In this document: positions 1-8,653 of the stretch, piece after piece
How the letters are laid out: each line of letters starts with the position of its first letter
How positions within the stretch are numbered: the stretch's first letter is position 1
NCBI RefSeq assembly: GCF_016862315.1
Contig: NZ_BOMS01000107.1
Span: 1-59,804, forward strand
Direction of reading: 5' to 3'
DNA: 59,804 bases
DNA from: Actinoplanes palleronii
Lineage (GTDB): Bacteria > Actinomycetota > Actinomycetes > Mycobacteriales > Micromonosporaceae
Notes under the pieces: model-generated
Databases searched by the model: none
Told to the model about the DNA's origin: nothing
The model's input: the letters and a program-made list of their open reading frames with translations, nothing else
Position numbers and translations under genes: made by a program

Positions 1-19
1 CCGCACCGCAGCCCGCCGG

Positions 20-1435
20 TCAGGCCGGTACGCGCGACAGTGCCCGGACGATCTCCTCGACCCTGGTCTTCGCGTCGCCGAAGAGCATGCGGGAGTTCTC
101 CCGGAAGAACAGCGGGTTCTGCACGCCGGCGTACCCGGCGGCCATCGAGCGCTTGAAGACGATGACGTTCCGGGCGTTCCAGACGGTCAGCACCGGCATG
201 CCGGCGATCGGGCTCGCCGGGTCCTCCGCGGCCGCCGGGTTCACCGTGTCGTTGGCGCCGATGACCAGCACGACGTCCGTCCGTACGAGATCGTCGTTGA
301 TCTCGTCCATCTCCAGCACGATGTCGTAGGGCACCTTGGCCTCGGCGAGCAGCACGTTCATGTGCCCGGGCAGGCGGCCGGCCACCGGGTGGATGCCGAA
401 CCGGACCTCGACGCCCTGGTCGCGCAGCAGCCGGGTCAGCTCCGCCACCGGATACTGCGCCTGAGCCACGGCCATGCCGTATCCGGGGGTGATGACGACC
501 GAGGAGGCCGAGGTGAGCAGCTCGGCGACATCGTCGGCGAGGATCTCGCGATGCTCGCCATAGTCGACGTCGGACGCCGGGCCGGCCTCGATACCGAAAC
601 CGCCGGCGATCACGGACAGGAACGAGCGGTTCATCGCCGTGCACATGACGTAGGACAGGTAGGCGCCGGACGAACCGACGAGCGCGCCGGTCACGATCAG
701 GACGTCCTGGTCGAGCAGGAAGCCGGAAGCGGCGGCCGCCCAGCCGGAGTAGCTGTTGAGCATCGAGACGACCACCGGCATGTCACCGCCGCCGATCGAC
801 GCGACCAGGTGCCAGCCCAGTACCAACGCCAGCACCGTGACCGCGACGAGCAGCCACAGCGCCGGGCTGATCACGAACCAGACGGTGAGCACGCCGAAGA
901 GCGCCAGCCCGCCGAGGTTGAGCAGGTTCTTGCCCGGCAGCATCAGCGGGGCCGACTTCATCCGGGCGCTGAGCTTGAGGAACGCCACGATCGAGCCGGT
1001 GACGGTGACCGCGCCGATGAAGACGCCGACGAAGACCTCACCGTGGTGGATCCGCTCCAGGCTGCCGGACGGGAAGGTGATCAGGCCCTGGGCCGCTTCG
1101 CGGTAGCCGTTCCAGCCGACCAGCACGGCGGCGAGGCCGACGAAGCTGTGCAGCAGCGCGATCAGTTCCGGCATGCCGGTCATCTCGACGACCCGGGCGC
1201 GCCACAGGCCGATGGCAGCGCCGACCACCACGCCGGCGGCCAGCAGTGGCAGCCCGATGCCGGGATGCCCGTCGACGACCAGGCCGGCGGTGGCCGCGAC
1301 GGTCAGGACCATGCCGGCGACGCCGGCCGCCCAGCCCTGTTTCGCGGTCTCGTGCTTGGCGAGCCCGGCCAGCGACAGGATGAACAGCAGGGACGCGACC
1401 AGGCCGGCCGCGAGCGCTATCGAAGTGGCATTCAT
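20..1435 (-). CDS. pntB: NAD(P) transhydrogenase subunit beta
   Basis: This is the membrane and NADP(H)-binding subunit of the proton-translocating transhydrogenase, which uses the proton gradient to reduce NADP+ with NADH. The 471-residue product is close to the usual 460-470. The N-terminal half is a run of hydrophobic helices. The C-terminal domain III carries the typical YGMAVAQAQ segment and the VIGANDTVNP motif near residues 400-425. I chose the ATG at 1435 because it lies two bases after the pntA stop; the open frame continues upstream only as antisense-like arginine-rich sequence. The gene is the last of the pntA-pntB pair and should be co-translated with pntA. Family assignment is firm. 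Confidence 0.95.
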   Translation of the reverse strand: MNATSIALAAGLVASLLFILSLAGLAKHETAKQGWAAGVAGMVLTVAATAGLVVDGHPGIGLPLLAAGVVVGAAIGLWRARVVEMTGMPELIALLHSFVGLAAVLVGWNGYREAAQGLITFPSGSLERIHHGEVFVGVFIGAVTVTGSIVAFLKLSARMKSAPLMLPGKNLLNLGGLALFGVLTVWFVISPALWLLVAVTVLALVLGWHLVASIGGGDMPVVVSMLNSYSGWAAAASGFLLDQDVLIVTGALVGSSGAYLSYVMCTAMNRSFLSVIAGGFGIEAGPASDVDYGEHREILADDVAELLTSASSVVITPGYGMAVAQAQYPVAELTRLLRDQGVEVRFGIHPVAGRLPGHMNVLLAEAKVPYDIVLEMDEINDDLVRTDVVLVIGANDTVNPAAAEDPASPIAGMPVLTVWNARNVIVFKRSMAAGYAGVQNPLFFRENSRMLFGDAKTRVEEIVRALSRVPA

Positions 1436-1437
1436 GG

Positions 1438-2973
1438 TCAGTGGCCCTTCTGGAACATGGCGAGCATGCGGCGGGTCACGGCGAAACCGCCGAACACGTT
1501 GATCGAGGCGAGCACGACGGCGGCGGTGGCCAGGGTCCGTACGGTGGCGTCCGGGGCGCCGATCTGGAACATGGCGCCGACCAGGATGACGCCGGAGATC
1601 GCGTTGGTCACCGACATCAGCGGCGTGTGCAGCGCGTGGTGCACCTTGCCGATCACGTAGTAGCCGATCACGACCGCGAGCAGCAGCACGGTGACGTGTC
1701 GCGGGATCGGGTCGGGGGCCAACGCGGTGACGGCCAACAGCCCGGCGGCGCCCAGCCCGGTCAGCGCGAGCCGGGCGGCCGGCTGGAGCGGTCGCTTCAT
1801 CGCGACCGGGGCGGCGACCGGGGCGGCCGGGGCGGGGGTGGTGGCCGCCGACACCTGCACCGGCGGTGGCGGCCACAGCGTCTCGCCGTCCGTGGCCACC
1901 GTGATGGCGCGCTGCACGACGTCGTCGAGGTCCAGGACCAGCTTGCCGTCGCGGCCCGGCGTGAGCAGCTTCATCAGGTTGACCAGGTTGGTGCCGTAGA
2001 GCTGGCTGGCCTGGGCGGCCAGCCGCCCGGCGAGGTCGGTGTAGCCGATGATCGTCACGCCATGACCGGTGGTGACCACCTCGCCGGCGACCGACCCCTC
2101 GACGTTGCCACCCTGGGCGGTGGCCATGTCCACGATGACCGAGCCGGGGCGCATCGCGGCCACGTCGGCGGCGGTGATCAGGCGGGGCGCCGGTCGGCCG
2201 GGGATCAGCGCGGTGGTGATGACGATGTCGACGTCCGCCGCCTGTTCGGCGTACAGACGGGCGGCGGCCGCGTCGTACGACTCGGACGTGGCTTTCGCGT
2301 AGCCGTCGGTGGAGACCATCGTTTCGCCGACCTGGACCGGCAGGTACGTACCCCCGAGGCTTTTGACCTGGTCGGCGACCTCGGGTCGCGGATCGGTGGC
2401 GCGCACGATCGCGCCCAGACTGACAGCCGCGCCGATGGCCGCCAGGCCGGCGACGCCGGTGCCGGCAACCAGGACCTTGGCCGGCGGGACCTTGCCGGCC
2501 GCGGTGATCTGACCGGTGAAGAACCGGCCGAAGCGGTGCGCCGCCTCGATCACCGCGCGGTAACCGGCGATGTTGGCCATCGAGGAGAGCACGTCGAGCG
2601 ACTGCGCCCGGCTGATCCGCGGCACCGCGTCCATCGCCAGCGCGGTGATCTTCCGCGCGGTCAGCGCCTCGACCAGCTCCGGATGCTGCGCGGGCGCCAG
2701 GATGCCGACGAGTACGGCGCTGGGGCGCAGCCGGTCGACCTCGTGCGGGCCGGGCCCGGTGACCCGGAGGACGACGTCGGCGCCCCAGGCCTGCTCGACG
2801 GGTCCGAGGCGTGCGCCGGCCTTCATGTACGCCGTGTCGGCGAACCCGGCGGGCGTGCCGGCGCCGGCCTCGACGACGACGTCGTAGCCGAGGGCGATGA
2901 GCTGCGTGACGGTCGCCGGGGTGGCCGCGACGCGGGCCTCCCCGTCCGGCTCGCGGGGAACTCCGATGAGCAT
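1438..2973 (-). CDS. pntA: NAD(P) transhydrogenase subunit alpha
   Basis: This is the NAD(H)-binding subunit of the transhydrogenase. It starts MLIGVPREP, typical of the alanine dehydrogenase/PNT N-terminal domain, and contains a Rossmann segment (VLVAGTGVAGLAAIG) near residue 170. The C-terminal 100 residues are hydrophobic helices with the conserved GKVHHALHTPLMSVTNAISG segment. At 511 residues it is full length and undivided, as in E. coli, rather than split into PntAA and PntAB. The ATG at 2973 follows a strong ribosome site (GAAGGAGAAGG). A 20-residue longer reading from 3033 lacks support. Transcription may start in the 105-base gap behind the cyclase gene. Confidence 0.95.
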   Translation of the reverse strand: MLIGVPREPDGEARVAATPATVTQLIALGYDVVVEAGAGTPAGFADTAYMKAGARLGPVEQAWGADVVLRVTGPGPHEVDRLRPSAVLVGILAPAQHPELVEALTARKITALAMDAVPRISRAQSLDVLSSMANIAGYRAVIEAAHRFGRFFTGQITAAGKVPPAKVLVAGTGVAGLAAIGAAVSLGAIVRATDPRPEVADQVKSLGGTYLPVQVGETMVSTDGYAKATSESYDAAAARLYAEQAADVDIVITTALIPGRPAPRLITAADVAAMRPGSVIVDMATAQGGNVEGSVAGEVVTTGHGVTIIGYTDLAGRLAAQASQLYGTNLVNLMKLLTPGRDGKLVLDLDDVVQRAITVATDGETLWPPPPVQVSAATTPAPAAPVAAPVAMKRPLQPAARLALTGLGAAGLLAVTALAPDPIPRHVTVLLLAVVIGYYVIGKVHHALHTPLMSVTNAISGVILVGAMFQIGAPDATVRTLATAAVVLASINVFGGFAVTRRMLAMFQKGH

Positions 2974-3024
2974 GGTCGGACCTTCTCCTTCACGCCGGGC
3001 GCCTGCGGCGCCGGATATGGAACG

Positions 3025-3063
3025 GTCTGACACCGGCCGGGTCTCCCCAGGCCGGTGCCAGAC
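3025..3063 (-). terminator. Hairpin between cyclase gene and pntA
   Basis: An imperfect stem: GTCTG-a-CACCGGCC pairs with GGCCGGTG-c-CAGAC across an 11-base loop. It lies 15 bases past the stop of the cyclase gene and before pntA, both on the minus strand. It is a likely rho-independent-like terminator or a barrier that separates the two units. There is no T-run, as is common in high-GC actinobacteria. Confidence 0.55.
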
Positions 3064-3078
3064 CGGGTCGGTGACGGG

Positions 3079-4065
3079 TCAGTACAGGAGCAGTGGGTTG
3101 ATCAGCACACCCGTCGAGCGGTGGATAGCGGTCGGCGCGGCGACGAGCAGGCCGGTGGAGGTCCCGGCGGCGCGCAGGGCGGCGGCGGCCGGGCCCAGCA
3201 GGCTGTTGTCGATCAGGCAGAGGCCGATCGCGTAGATCAGGCTGTGCACCTCGAGGGCGAACATCGGGTTGCTGCGCGCGTCGTGGAAGTCCCACAGCAC
3301 CAGACCGGGGTCGTTGGCGGCGATCCACGCGGCGCCGTCGGCCCCGATGCCCGGGCGGGCCTGGAACACCGCGCCCGGGGTGTACCGGTGCCCGGCCGCC
3401 TCGAACCGGTCGCGGCCCTGATAGATGATCAGTGCGTCGCCGGGTGCGAGGGTGACGCCGGTGGCCTTGAGCGCGGCATCGAGGTCGTCGCCGGTGACCG
3501 GCTGGTCCGCGGTGACCCACTCGGTGCCGCGGATCGCGGGGATGTCGAGCAGCACGCCGCGGGTGGCGATGCCGTGCTGGGCCCAGTTGACGATGGTGTC
3601 CTCGTCGGTCTGTGAGTTCGCGACCGGGATCGGGCCGTGCCAGGTCGCGTCGGTGCCCAGGTGGGCGAGGCCGTCGAGGTGGGTGTTGTGCACGCCGTGC
3701 GCGTCGTAGGTGATGACGTCGCCGCCGTGCGCGGAGCGGCCGTAAAGTCCGACCCGCACGTCGAGCTCGACCGCCCCGTGGCCGTCGGGCAGCTCGGCCT
3801 GGGCCAGGGCCTGCCAGGCCCGGCGTTCCTCGGCCGCGGCCTCGGCCAGCCGGGCGAGCTGGGCCGGCCGGGTCTCCACCTCGCGCTCCAGGGAGATCGC
3901 CCGGCCGAGGCGGACCTCGGCGACGCCGCGCAGGCGGGCCGCCTCGTCGATCAGCGCGACCGAGCCGCGGCACTGCGACCCGGCCGTGTGCCGGGCGGCG
4001 TCGTGGGTCGCGGCGATCTCGCGCAGCCAGGGTGCGAGCGGATCCGGCCCGAGGTCCTCAGCCAT
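3079..4065 (-). CDS. Cyclase family protein (kynurenine formamidase-like metal hydrolase)
   Basis: This 328-residue protein belongs to the cyclase/kynurenine-formamidase superfamily, whose members hydrolyse amides, esters or lactones with a bound metal. The signature GVHNTHLDGLAH is present around residue 110 and supplies the metal-binding His/Asp set. Further family segments are RGVLLDIPA and DALIIYQGRD. The ATG at 4065 has GGAG six bases upstream; an in-frame ATG at 4077 has no comparable site. It is transcribed away from the P450 operon and shares a 238-base intergenic region with it, so it may open a lactone or cyclic ketone product of that pathway. The substrate cannot be told from sequence. 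Confidence 0.8.
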   Translation of the reverse strand: MAEDLGPDPLAPWLREIAATHDAARHTAGSQCRGSVALIDEAARLRGVAEVRLGRAISLEREVETRPAQLARLAEAAAEERRAWQALAQAELPDGHGAVELDVRVGLYGRSAHGGDVITYDAHGVHNTHLDGLAHLGTDATWHGPIPVANSQTDEDTIVNWAQHGIATRGVLLDIPAIRGTEWVTADQPVTGDDLDAALKATGVTLAPGDALIIYQGRDRFEAAGHRYTPGAVFQARPGIGADGAAWIAANDPGLVLWDFHDARSNPMFALEVHSLIYAIGLCLIDNSLLGPAAAALRAAGTSTGLLVAAPTAIHRSTGVLINPLLLY

Positions 4066-4119
4066 GGTCGACTCCATTCTGCGGTGTGCTTTTCGTTGAA
4101 CCGAACGCACTTACTCTAT

Positions 4120-4134
4120 AACGGAATGTTTCCG
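4120..4134. promoter_or_regulatory. Imperfect palindrome in the cyclase/P450 divergent promoter region
   Basis: CGGAA-TGT-TTCCG is a perfect 5-3-5 inverted repeat. Its left arm is embedded in AACGGAA, the same half-site found in the stronger palindrome before the SDR gene (10042-10065). It may be a second binding site of the TetR regulator encoded at 11906. The half-site alone is not rare, so this is a weak call. Confidence 0.35.
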
Positions 4135-4192
4135 GGAGTCTGCAGGTGAGCCGGGGCGCTGTCAACGGACCAGGTGGTTCAGGCCCTGACGC

Positions 4193-4222
4193 TTGACACC
4201 GGCGCGGCTCGCGGACCATCCT
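4193..4222 (+). promoter_or_regulatory. Candidate promoter of the P450 operon
   Basis: TTGACA at 4193-4198 is followed after 18 bases by CATCCT. It lies about 80 bases before the P450 start. The sequence upstream shares GTCAACG, CCAGGTGG and GCTTGACA modules with the promoter of the SDR operon near 9965-10006, which suggests common control. Confidence 0.4.
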
Positions 4223-4303
4223 GATCGTGCTGCACAACAGTACGCATGTTCGCTACAGTGAAACACCCGGCCTACCGGGGCAGCCGCGAGGAAAGGGGCA
4301 GGG

Positions 4304-5578
4304 ATGAGCACCGTGGAGATCGACCCGGAGCGGATCGACTACTTCACCGACGCCGAGGTGGCGGCGGACTCGGCTCCGTATTTCGACTACATGCTGGCCA
4401 ACCACCCGGTGTGGCGCGAGCCGAAGTACGGGGTCGTCATCGTCACCGGGTACGACGAGGCGCTGCAGGTCTACCACCAGCCCGAGGTGTACTCCTCGAT
4501 CAACCGGACCGGCGGCCCGGTGCTCGACCTGCCCGTCGAACTCGCCGGCGACGACCTGACCGAGCTGCTCGAGCAGTACCGGGAGCACTTCCCGACCAAC
4601 GACCAGATCGTCACGTTCGACCCGCCGATGCACACCGACCATCGTGCGCTGCTGATGGGTCTGATCACGCCGAAGCGGCTCAAGGAGAACGAGGACTTCC
4701 TCAAGGCCACCGCCGACCGCTTCCTCGACGCGCTGGTGCCCGCCGGCGGCTGCGAGTTCATCTGGGAGTACGCCAAGCCGTACGCGATCCTCGCGGTCGC
4801 CGACCTGCTCGGCGTGCCGGAGTCGGACCACCAGATGCTGATCGACCTGCTGGCCACCGAGGCGCCGATGCTGGGCAACCTCGAACTGCAGAAAACCGGC
4901 CACAACAGCCTGGAACGGCTCTACGGCTACTTCGTGCAGAAGATCGAGGAGCGCCGGGCGAACCCGACCGGCGACCTGCTGACCGGCATGGCCCTGGCCA
5001 CGTTCCCGGACGGCACCCTGCCGGAGCCGATCCAGGTCGCCCGGATCGCGTCCAACCTGTTCGCCGCCGGCAACGAGACCACGGTCCAGCTGCTGGGCAT
5101 CTCCCTGGCCCGGATCGCCGAGGACCCCGAGCTGCAGGACCTGCTGCGCCGCGAGCCCGCGCTGATCCCGAAGTTCCTCGAGGAGGTGCTGCGCATCGAG
5201 GCCCCGATCCGCGGCTCGTTCCGGCTCACCAAGGTCGCCACCAGCATCGGCGGGCTCGACCTGGCCCCCGGAACCGTCGTGCTGCTGCTGCACGGGGCGG
5301 CCGGCCGTGACGCCCGGATCTTCGACAACCCCGGCGATTTCGACGTCAAGCGCGCGAACGCCCGCCAGCACCTGGCCTTCGGCCGCGGCATCCACACCTG
5401 CCCCGGAGCGCCGCTGGCCCGCGCCGAGGCGGTCTTCTCGATCCAGCGGCTGCTCGCGCGCACCGAGCGCATCAGCATCGCCGAGAAGCACCACGGCCCG
5501 GCCGGTGAGCGCCGGTGGGACCTGATGAAGAGCTACAAGTTCCGCGGCCACATCCACCTGTACCTGGAGTACGTCTGA
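4304..5578 (+). CDS. Cytochrome P450 monooxygenase
   Basis: A 424-residue soluble bacterial P450. The haem loop FGRGIHTCPG places the proximal cysteine at residue 366. The ExxR motif (EVLR) lies near residue 288, and the I-helix reads AAGNETT, with glutamate in place of the more usual aspartate before the conserved threonine. The ATG at 4304 follows a purine-rich site (GAGGAAAGGGGCAGGG). The ferredoxin gene overlaps its stop by one base (TGATG). With the ferredoxin and the reductase at 8654 it forms a class I three-component system. The neighbouring CoA-thioester genes imply hydroxylation of a degradable hydrophobic carbon skeleton, possibly a terpenoid or steroid-like compound (inference). 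Confidence 0.95.
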   Translation: MSTVEIDPERIDYFTDAEVAADSAPYFDYMLANHPVWREPKYGVVIVTGYDEALQVYHQPEVYSSINRTGGPVLDLPVELAGDDLTELLEQYREHFPTNDQIVTFDPPMHTDHRALLMGLITPKRLKENEDFLKATADRFLDALVPAGGCEFIWEYAKPYAILAVADLLGVPESDHQMLIDLLATEAPMLGNLELQKTGHNSLERLYGYFVQKIEERRANPTGDLLTGMALATFPDGTLPEPIQVARIASNLFAAGNETTVQLLGISLARIAEDPELQDLLRREPALIPKFLEEVLRIEAPIRGSFRLTKVATSIGGLDLAPGTVVLLLHGAAGRDARIFDNPGDFDVKRANARQHLAFGRGIHTCPGAPLARAEAVFSIQRLLARTERISIAEKHHGPAGERRWDLMKSYKFRGHIHLYLEYV

Positions 5579-5802
5579 TGCCCGCCGGCGAGGAGATCAC
5601 CGTCGACCGGGATCGCTGCATGGGCTCCGGCCAGTGCACCTTCTACGCCCCGAACACGTTCGACCTCGACGACATCGACGTCGCGATCGTCGTCGACGCG
5701 CACGGCGACAGCGACGACAAGATCGACATGGCCATCACCGTGTGCCCGACCCGCTCGATCGCGCGCGTCACGGCCGGCCCCACCAGCGAAGGAGCGACAT
5801 GA
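5578..5802 (+). CDS. 3Fe-4S ferredoxin, P450 redox partner
   Basis: A 74-residue ferredoxin of the single-cluster type that serves actinobacterial P450s. It has the CMGSGQC motif (C-x5-C) near residue 14 and a distant C-P pair (VCPTRSI), the three-cysteine pattern of a 3Fe-4S cluster rather than 4Fe-4S. The start overlaps the P450 stop by one base and its stop overlaps the next start by four, so expression is coupled to the P450. It should carry electrons from the reductase at 8654-9883 to the P450 haem. Confidence 0.9.
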   Translation: MPAGEEITVDRDRCMGSGQCTFYAPNTFDLDDIDVAIVVDAHGDSDDKIDMAITVCPTRSIARVTAGPTSEGAT

Positions 5803-6191
5803 GCGCCACGCCCGAGGCCCCGGTCTCCGTGCCGATCGCCGACCTGGACAGTGACGACCTGCTGGGCAGCTTCGCCGAGGGCCGGCGGCTGGTCGGCACC
5901 CGATGCGGGAACTGCGGCCAGACCATGATCGGTTCCCGCGTCGTCTGCAGCTCGTGCGTGAGCCGCGACGTCTCCCGCGTCCCGCTGCCGGGCACCGGGG
6001 TTCTGTACTCCTTCACCCGCTTGCACGTCGGCGGGGACGGGGTGCGCGCGGTCGGCTACGTCGACCTCGACGACGACGTACGCACCCTCGCCGACCTGCG
6101 CGAGGACGCGACTCCGCTGCGCCCGGACGCACCCGTCGAGCTCGTCGTCGACGGCGACGCCTGGTTCTTCACGCCGGTCACCGGCGCCTGA
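5799..6191 (+). CDS. DUF35 OB-fold protein with zinc ribbon (thiolase partner)
   Basis: A 130-residue protein with a rubredoxin-like zinc ribbon (CGNC near residue 34 and CSSC about 14 residues on) followed by an OB-fold segment (LPGTGVLYSFTRLHV). This is the DUF35 family. Stand-alone members pair with thiolase-like proteins encoded next door, as in archaeal HMG-CoA synthesis and in the Ltp2/ChsH2 side-chain retro-aldolase of mycobacterial cholesterol breakdown. It overlaps the ferredoxin gene by four bases and precedes the thiolase by 17 bases, after a GAAGGA-type site. The expected role is as obligate partner of the thiolase. Confidence 0.85.
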   Translation: MSATPEAPVSVPIADLDSDDLLGSFAEGRRLVGTRCGNCGQTMIGSRVVCSSCVSRDVSRVPLPGTGVLYSFTRLHVGGDGVRAVGYVDLDDDVRTLADLREDATPLRPDAPVELVVDGDAWFFTPVTGA

Positions 6192-6208
6192 GAGAAGGAA
6201 ATCCCCCC

Positions 6209-7357
6209 ATGGCTGAAGACGCGTACGTCATCTCCGCCTCGATGATCCCGTTCGGCAAGTACCGCAGTTCGTCCTACGTGGGCCTGGCCGTGTCGCCGCT
6301 CATCGACGCCCTGCAGCGCGCCGGCGTGCAGAAGTCCGACGTCGACGCGGTCTACGTGGGCCACTCGTACGGCGGCATGATGACCGGTCAGCGGATCACC
6401 AAGGAGATCGGCCTCGGCACGGTCCCCACCGTCAACGTCGACAACGCCTGCTCCAGCGGCGCGACCGCCGTGCACGAGGCCGCGACCGCGATCGCCCAGG
6501 GCCTCATCGACGTCGCCGTGGTCATCGGCGTGGAGAAGCTCACCCAGTTCGGTGGCGGCACCCTCCCGCTCTCCCCGGAAGACCGCGAGGTCAAGCAGGG
6601 CATCGTGATGCCGGCGGTCTACGCGATGCGCGCCACCCGCTACCTGTACGAGAACGACGCCACCGTCGACGACCTGGCGCTGGTCAGCGTGAAGGCTCGC
6701 CGGCACGGCGCCCTCAACCCGTTCGCGCAGTACCGGCAGGAGGTGACCGTCGAGCAGGTGCTGGCCGCCCGTCCGGTGGCCGATCCGCTCACCCTGCTGA
6801 TGTGCTGCCCGACCGGCGACGGCGCCGCGGTCGTGGTGCTCGCCTCCGAACGCGCCCGCCACCGGCTCGGCATCGGCGGCGCCGCCCGGGTGGCCGCGTC
6901 GGTGCTGCACTCCGGGCAGGTGCAGGAGGGCTTCCGCGACATGACCAAGCCGGAGATCACCTATCAGTCGGCCCGGGACGCGTACGCGCAGGCCGGCATC
7001 GAGCCACACGACCTCGACATGATCGAGTTCCACGACGCGTTCTCGATCGCCGAGCTGGTGTACTACGAGGCGTTCGGTCTCACCGAGAAGCACAGCGCCG
7101 TTGCCCTGCTGCGCGACGGCCGGACCACGTTCGGCGGTGACGTCGTGGTCAACCCCAGCGGTGGCCTGCTCGCCAAGGGCCACCCGGTCGGCGCCAGCGG
7201 CGTCGCCCAGGTCGCCGAGGCGTTCTGGCAACTCACCGGGCAGGCCGGCGCCCGGCAGATCGAGGACGCGCGCTGGGCCGCGACCCACGTGACCGGCGGC
7301 GGCACCGCCGGGCTGGACCACGGGGCGTGCACGATCCACATCTTCGAGGCGGCATGA
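6209..7357 (+). CDS. Thiolase-family protein (SCP2/Ltp-type)
   Basis: A 382-residue thiolase of the lipid-transfer-protein branch. The nucleophilic cysteine sits in DNACSSG at residue 81, with histidine motifs EFHDAF and KGHPVGASG. The second catalytic cysteine of degradative thiolases is missing: the C-terminal motif reads HVTGGGTAGLDHG. That pattern is typical of Ltp/SCP2-like proteins, several of which act as retro-aldolases with a DUF35 partner. AGAGAAGGAAA upstream supports the ATG at 6209. It overlaps the CoA-transferase gene by four bases. The likely task is carbon-carbon cleavage of a CoA-activated intermediate; the substrate is unknown. Confidence 0.9.
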   Translation: MAEDAYVISASMIPFGKYRSSSYVGLAVSPLIDALQRAGVQKSDVDAVYVGHSYGGMMTGQRITKEIGLGTVPTVNVDNACSSGATAVHEAATAIAQGLIDVAVVIGVEKLTQFGGGTLPLSPEDREVKQGIVMPAVYAMRATRYLYENDATVDDLALVSVKARRHGALNPFAQYRQEVTVEQVLAARPVADPLTLLMCCPTGDGAAVVVLASERARHRLGIGGAARVAASVLHSGQVQEGFRDMTKPEITYQSARDAYAQAGIEPHDLDMIEFHDAFSIAELVYYEAFGLTEKHSAVALLRDGRTTFGGDVVVNPSGGLLAKGHPVGASGVAQVAEAFWQLTGQAGARQIEDARWAATHVTGGGTAGLDHGACTIHIFEAA

Positions 7358-8577
7358 ACGAGCAACTGCCCCTGGCCGGGATCCGGGTCGTCGACCTGAC
7401 CACGTTCCTGTCCGGCCCGTCGGCGACCCAGCTGCTCGGCGACCTCGGCGCCGACATCGTCAAGGTCGAGTCGCTGGACGGCGACTCCAGCCGGGCGATC
7501 GTCGGGCCGACCGTACTCGGCGAAAGCGCGTACTTCCTGGCCAACAACCGCAACAAGCGCAGCATCGCGCTCAACCTGAAGTCGCCGCGCGGCCTCGAGG
7601 TGCTCCAGCGCCTGATCGCCGGCGCCGACGTGGTCATCGAGAACTTCCGCCCGGGGGTGACGACCCGGCTGGGTCTCGACCCGGAAGCCCTGCTGGCCGA
7701 ACGGCCCAGCCTGGTCTGGGCGTCGATCAGCGGTTTCGGCCAGGAGGGCGAACTGCGCGACCGGCCGGCCTACGACATGATCGTGCAGGCGCTCAGCGGC
7801 GTGATGAGCCTCAACGGGCACCCGGGCGCCCCCGCAGCCCGGCTCGGCATCCCGGCCGGCGACGTGGTGGCCGGGCTCTACGCGGTGATCGGCGTGCTCG
7901 CCGCCCTGCAGGCCCGCCACCAGACCGGCCGCGGCCGGATCATCGACGTGTCGATGCTGCGCGGGCAGCTCGCGATGCTGTCCTATCAGGCGCTGTACAC
8001 CAACCTCAACGGGGTGGCGCCCGAACCGCAGGGTGCCGGGCACGACTCGATCGCCACCTACCGGTCGTTCCGGGCCGGCGACGGGCGCGAACTCGTCGTC
8101 ACCGCGAACACCCCGCGAATGTGGGAAGGCCTCTGCCGGGTGCTGGGCGTCGACGAGCTGATCACCGATCCGCGTTTCCTCGACGCCGCCGGGCGGCTGC
8201 GTCACAAGCACGAACTGTGGGCCGTGCTGGAGGCACGGTTCGCGTCACGGCCCGCGGCGTACTGGGTCGACGCGCTCGCCGCGGCGTCGGTGCCGGCCGC
8301 GCCGGTGAAGAACGTCTTGGAGGCGCTCGCCGACGCGCGCGCGGCCGGCGACGGCAGCCTGATCGAGATCAAGGGCGACCAGGCGTCGTTCGAGAACGTG
8401 GCCACACCGATCCGCTTCGTGGGCACACCCGTCGGCGAGCCGGCCTATCCCCCGGCGCTCGGCGCCGACACGGCCAGCATCCTCGTCGGTGAGCTGGGGT
8501 TCAGCGAGTCCGAGGTCGACGCGATGATCGCCGATCGGGTGGTGTTCGCCGATTCGCTCGCCGAGCAGGTGGCGTGA
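7354..8577 (+). CDS. CaiB/BaiF family CoA-transferase (class III)
   Basis: A 407-residue family III CoA-transferase, which moves CoA between an acyl-CoA donor and a free acid. Family landmarks are the N-terminal PLAGIRVVDLTTF, the segment DLGADIVKVES, and NNRNKRSIALNLK near residue 70. An aspartate in AYDMIVQALSG (around residue 140) is the usual covalent-intermediate position. The start at 7354 overlaps the thiolase stop (ATGA), so it is the last gene of the P450-ferredoxin-DUF35-thiolase-CoA-transferase operon. It supplies the activation step that the thiolase needs. A strong hairpin follows. Confidence 0.9.
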   Translation: MNEQLPLAGIRVVDLTTFLSGPSATQLLGDLGADIVKVESLDGDSSRAIVGPTVLGESAYFLANNRNKRSIALNLKSPRGLEVLQRLIAGADVVIENFRPGVTTRLGLDPEALLAERPSLVWASISGFGQEGELRDRPAYDMIVQALSGVMSLNGHPGAPAARLGIPAGDVVAGLYAVIGVLAALQARHQTGRGRIIDVSMLRGQLAMLSYQALYTNLNGVAPEPQGAGHDSIATYRSFRAGDGRELVVTANTPRMWEGLCRVLGVDELITDPRFLDAAGRLRHKHELWAVLEARFASRPAAYWVDALAAASVPAAPVKNVLEALADARAAGDGSLIEIKGDQASFENVATPIRFVGTPVGEPAYPPALGADTASILVGELGFSESEVDAMIADRVVFADSLAEQVA

Positions 8578-8599
8578 GGGACGTCTGCCCGGCGGTAAT

Positions 8600-8643
8600 A
8601 CAGGTGGGGGCGGTGCACAACGAGGTGCACCGCCCCCACCTGT
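8600..8643. terminator. Bidirectional terminator, 19-bp perfect stem
   Basis: A perfect 19-base inverted repeat (left arm 8600-8618, right arm 8625-8643, six-base loop) lies between the convergent CoA-transferase (+) and ferredoxin reductase (-) genes. The arms begin ACAGGTGGGGG and end CCCCCACCTGT. There is no T-tract. The position and the stem length make a bidirectional terminator the best reading. Confidence 0.85.
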
Positions 8644-8653
8644 TACGCGGCGG

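Noticed and set aside
362..3030. Long plus-strand frames opposite pntA and pntB
   Set aside because: They are histidine/arginine/glycine-rich mirror frames of clear transhydrogenase genes, as expected in high-GC DNA.
4096..4122. TTGAAC...TATAAC as the P450 promoter
   Set aside because: The boxes look good but are only 15 bases apart and would leave a 175-base leader; the TTGACA element at 4193 is closer and shared with the SDR promoter.
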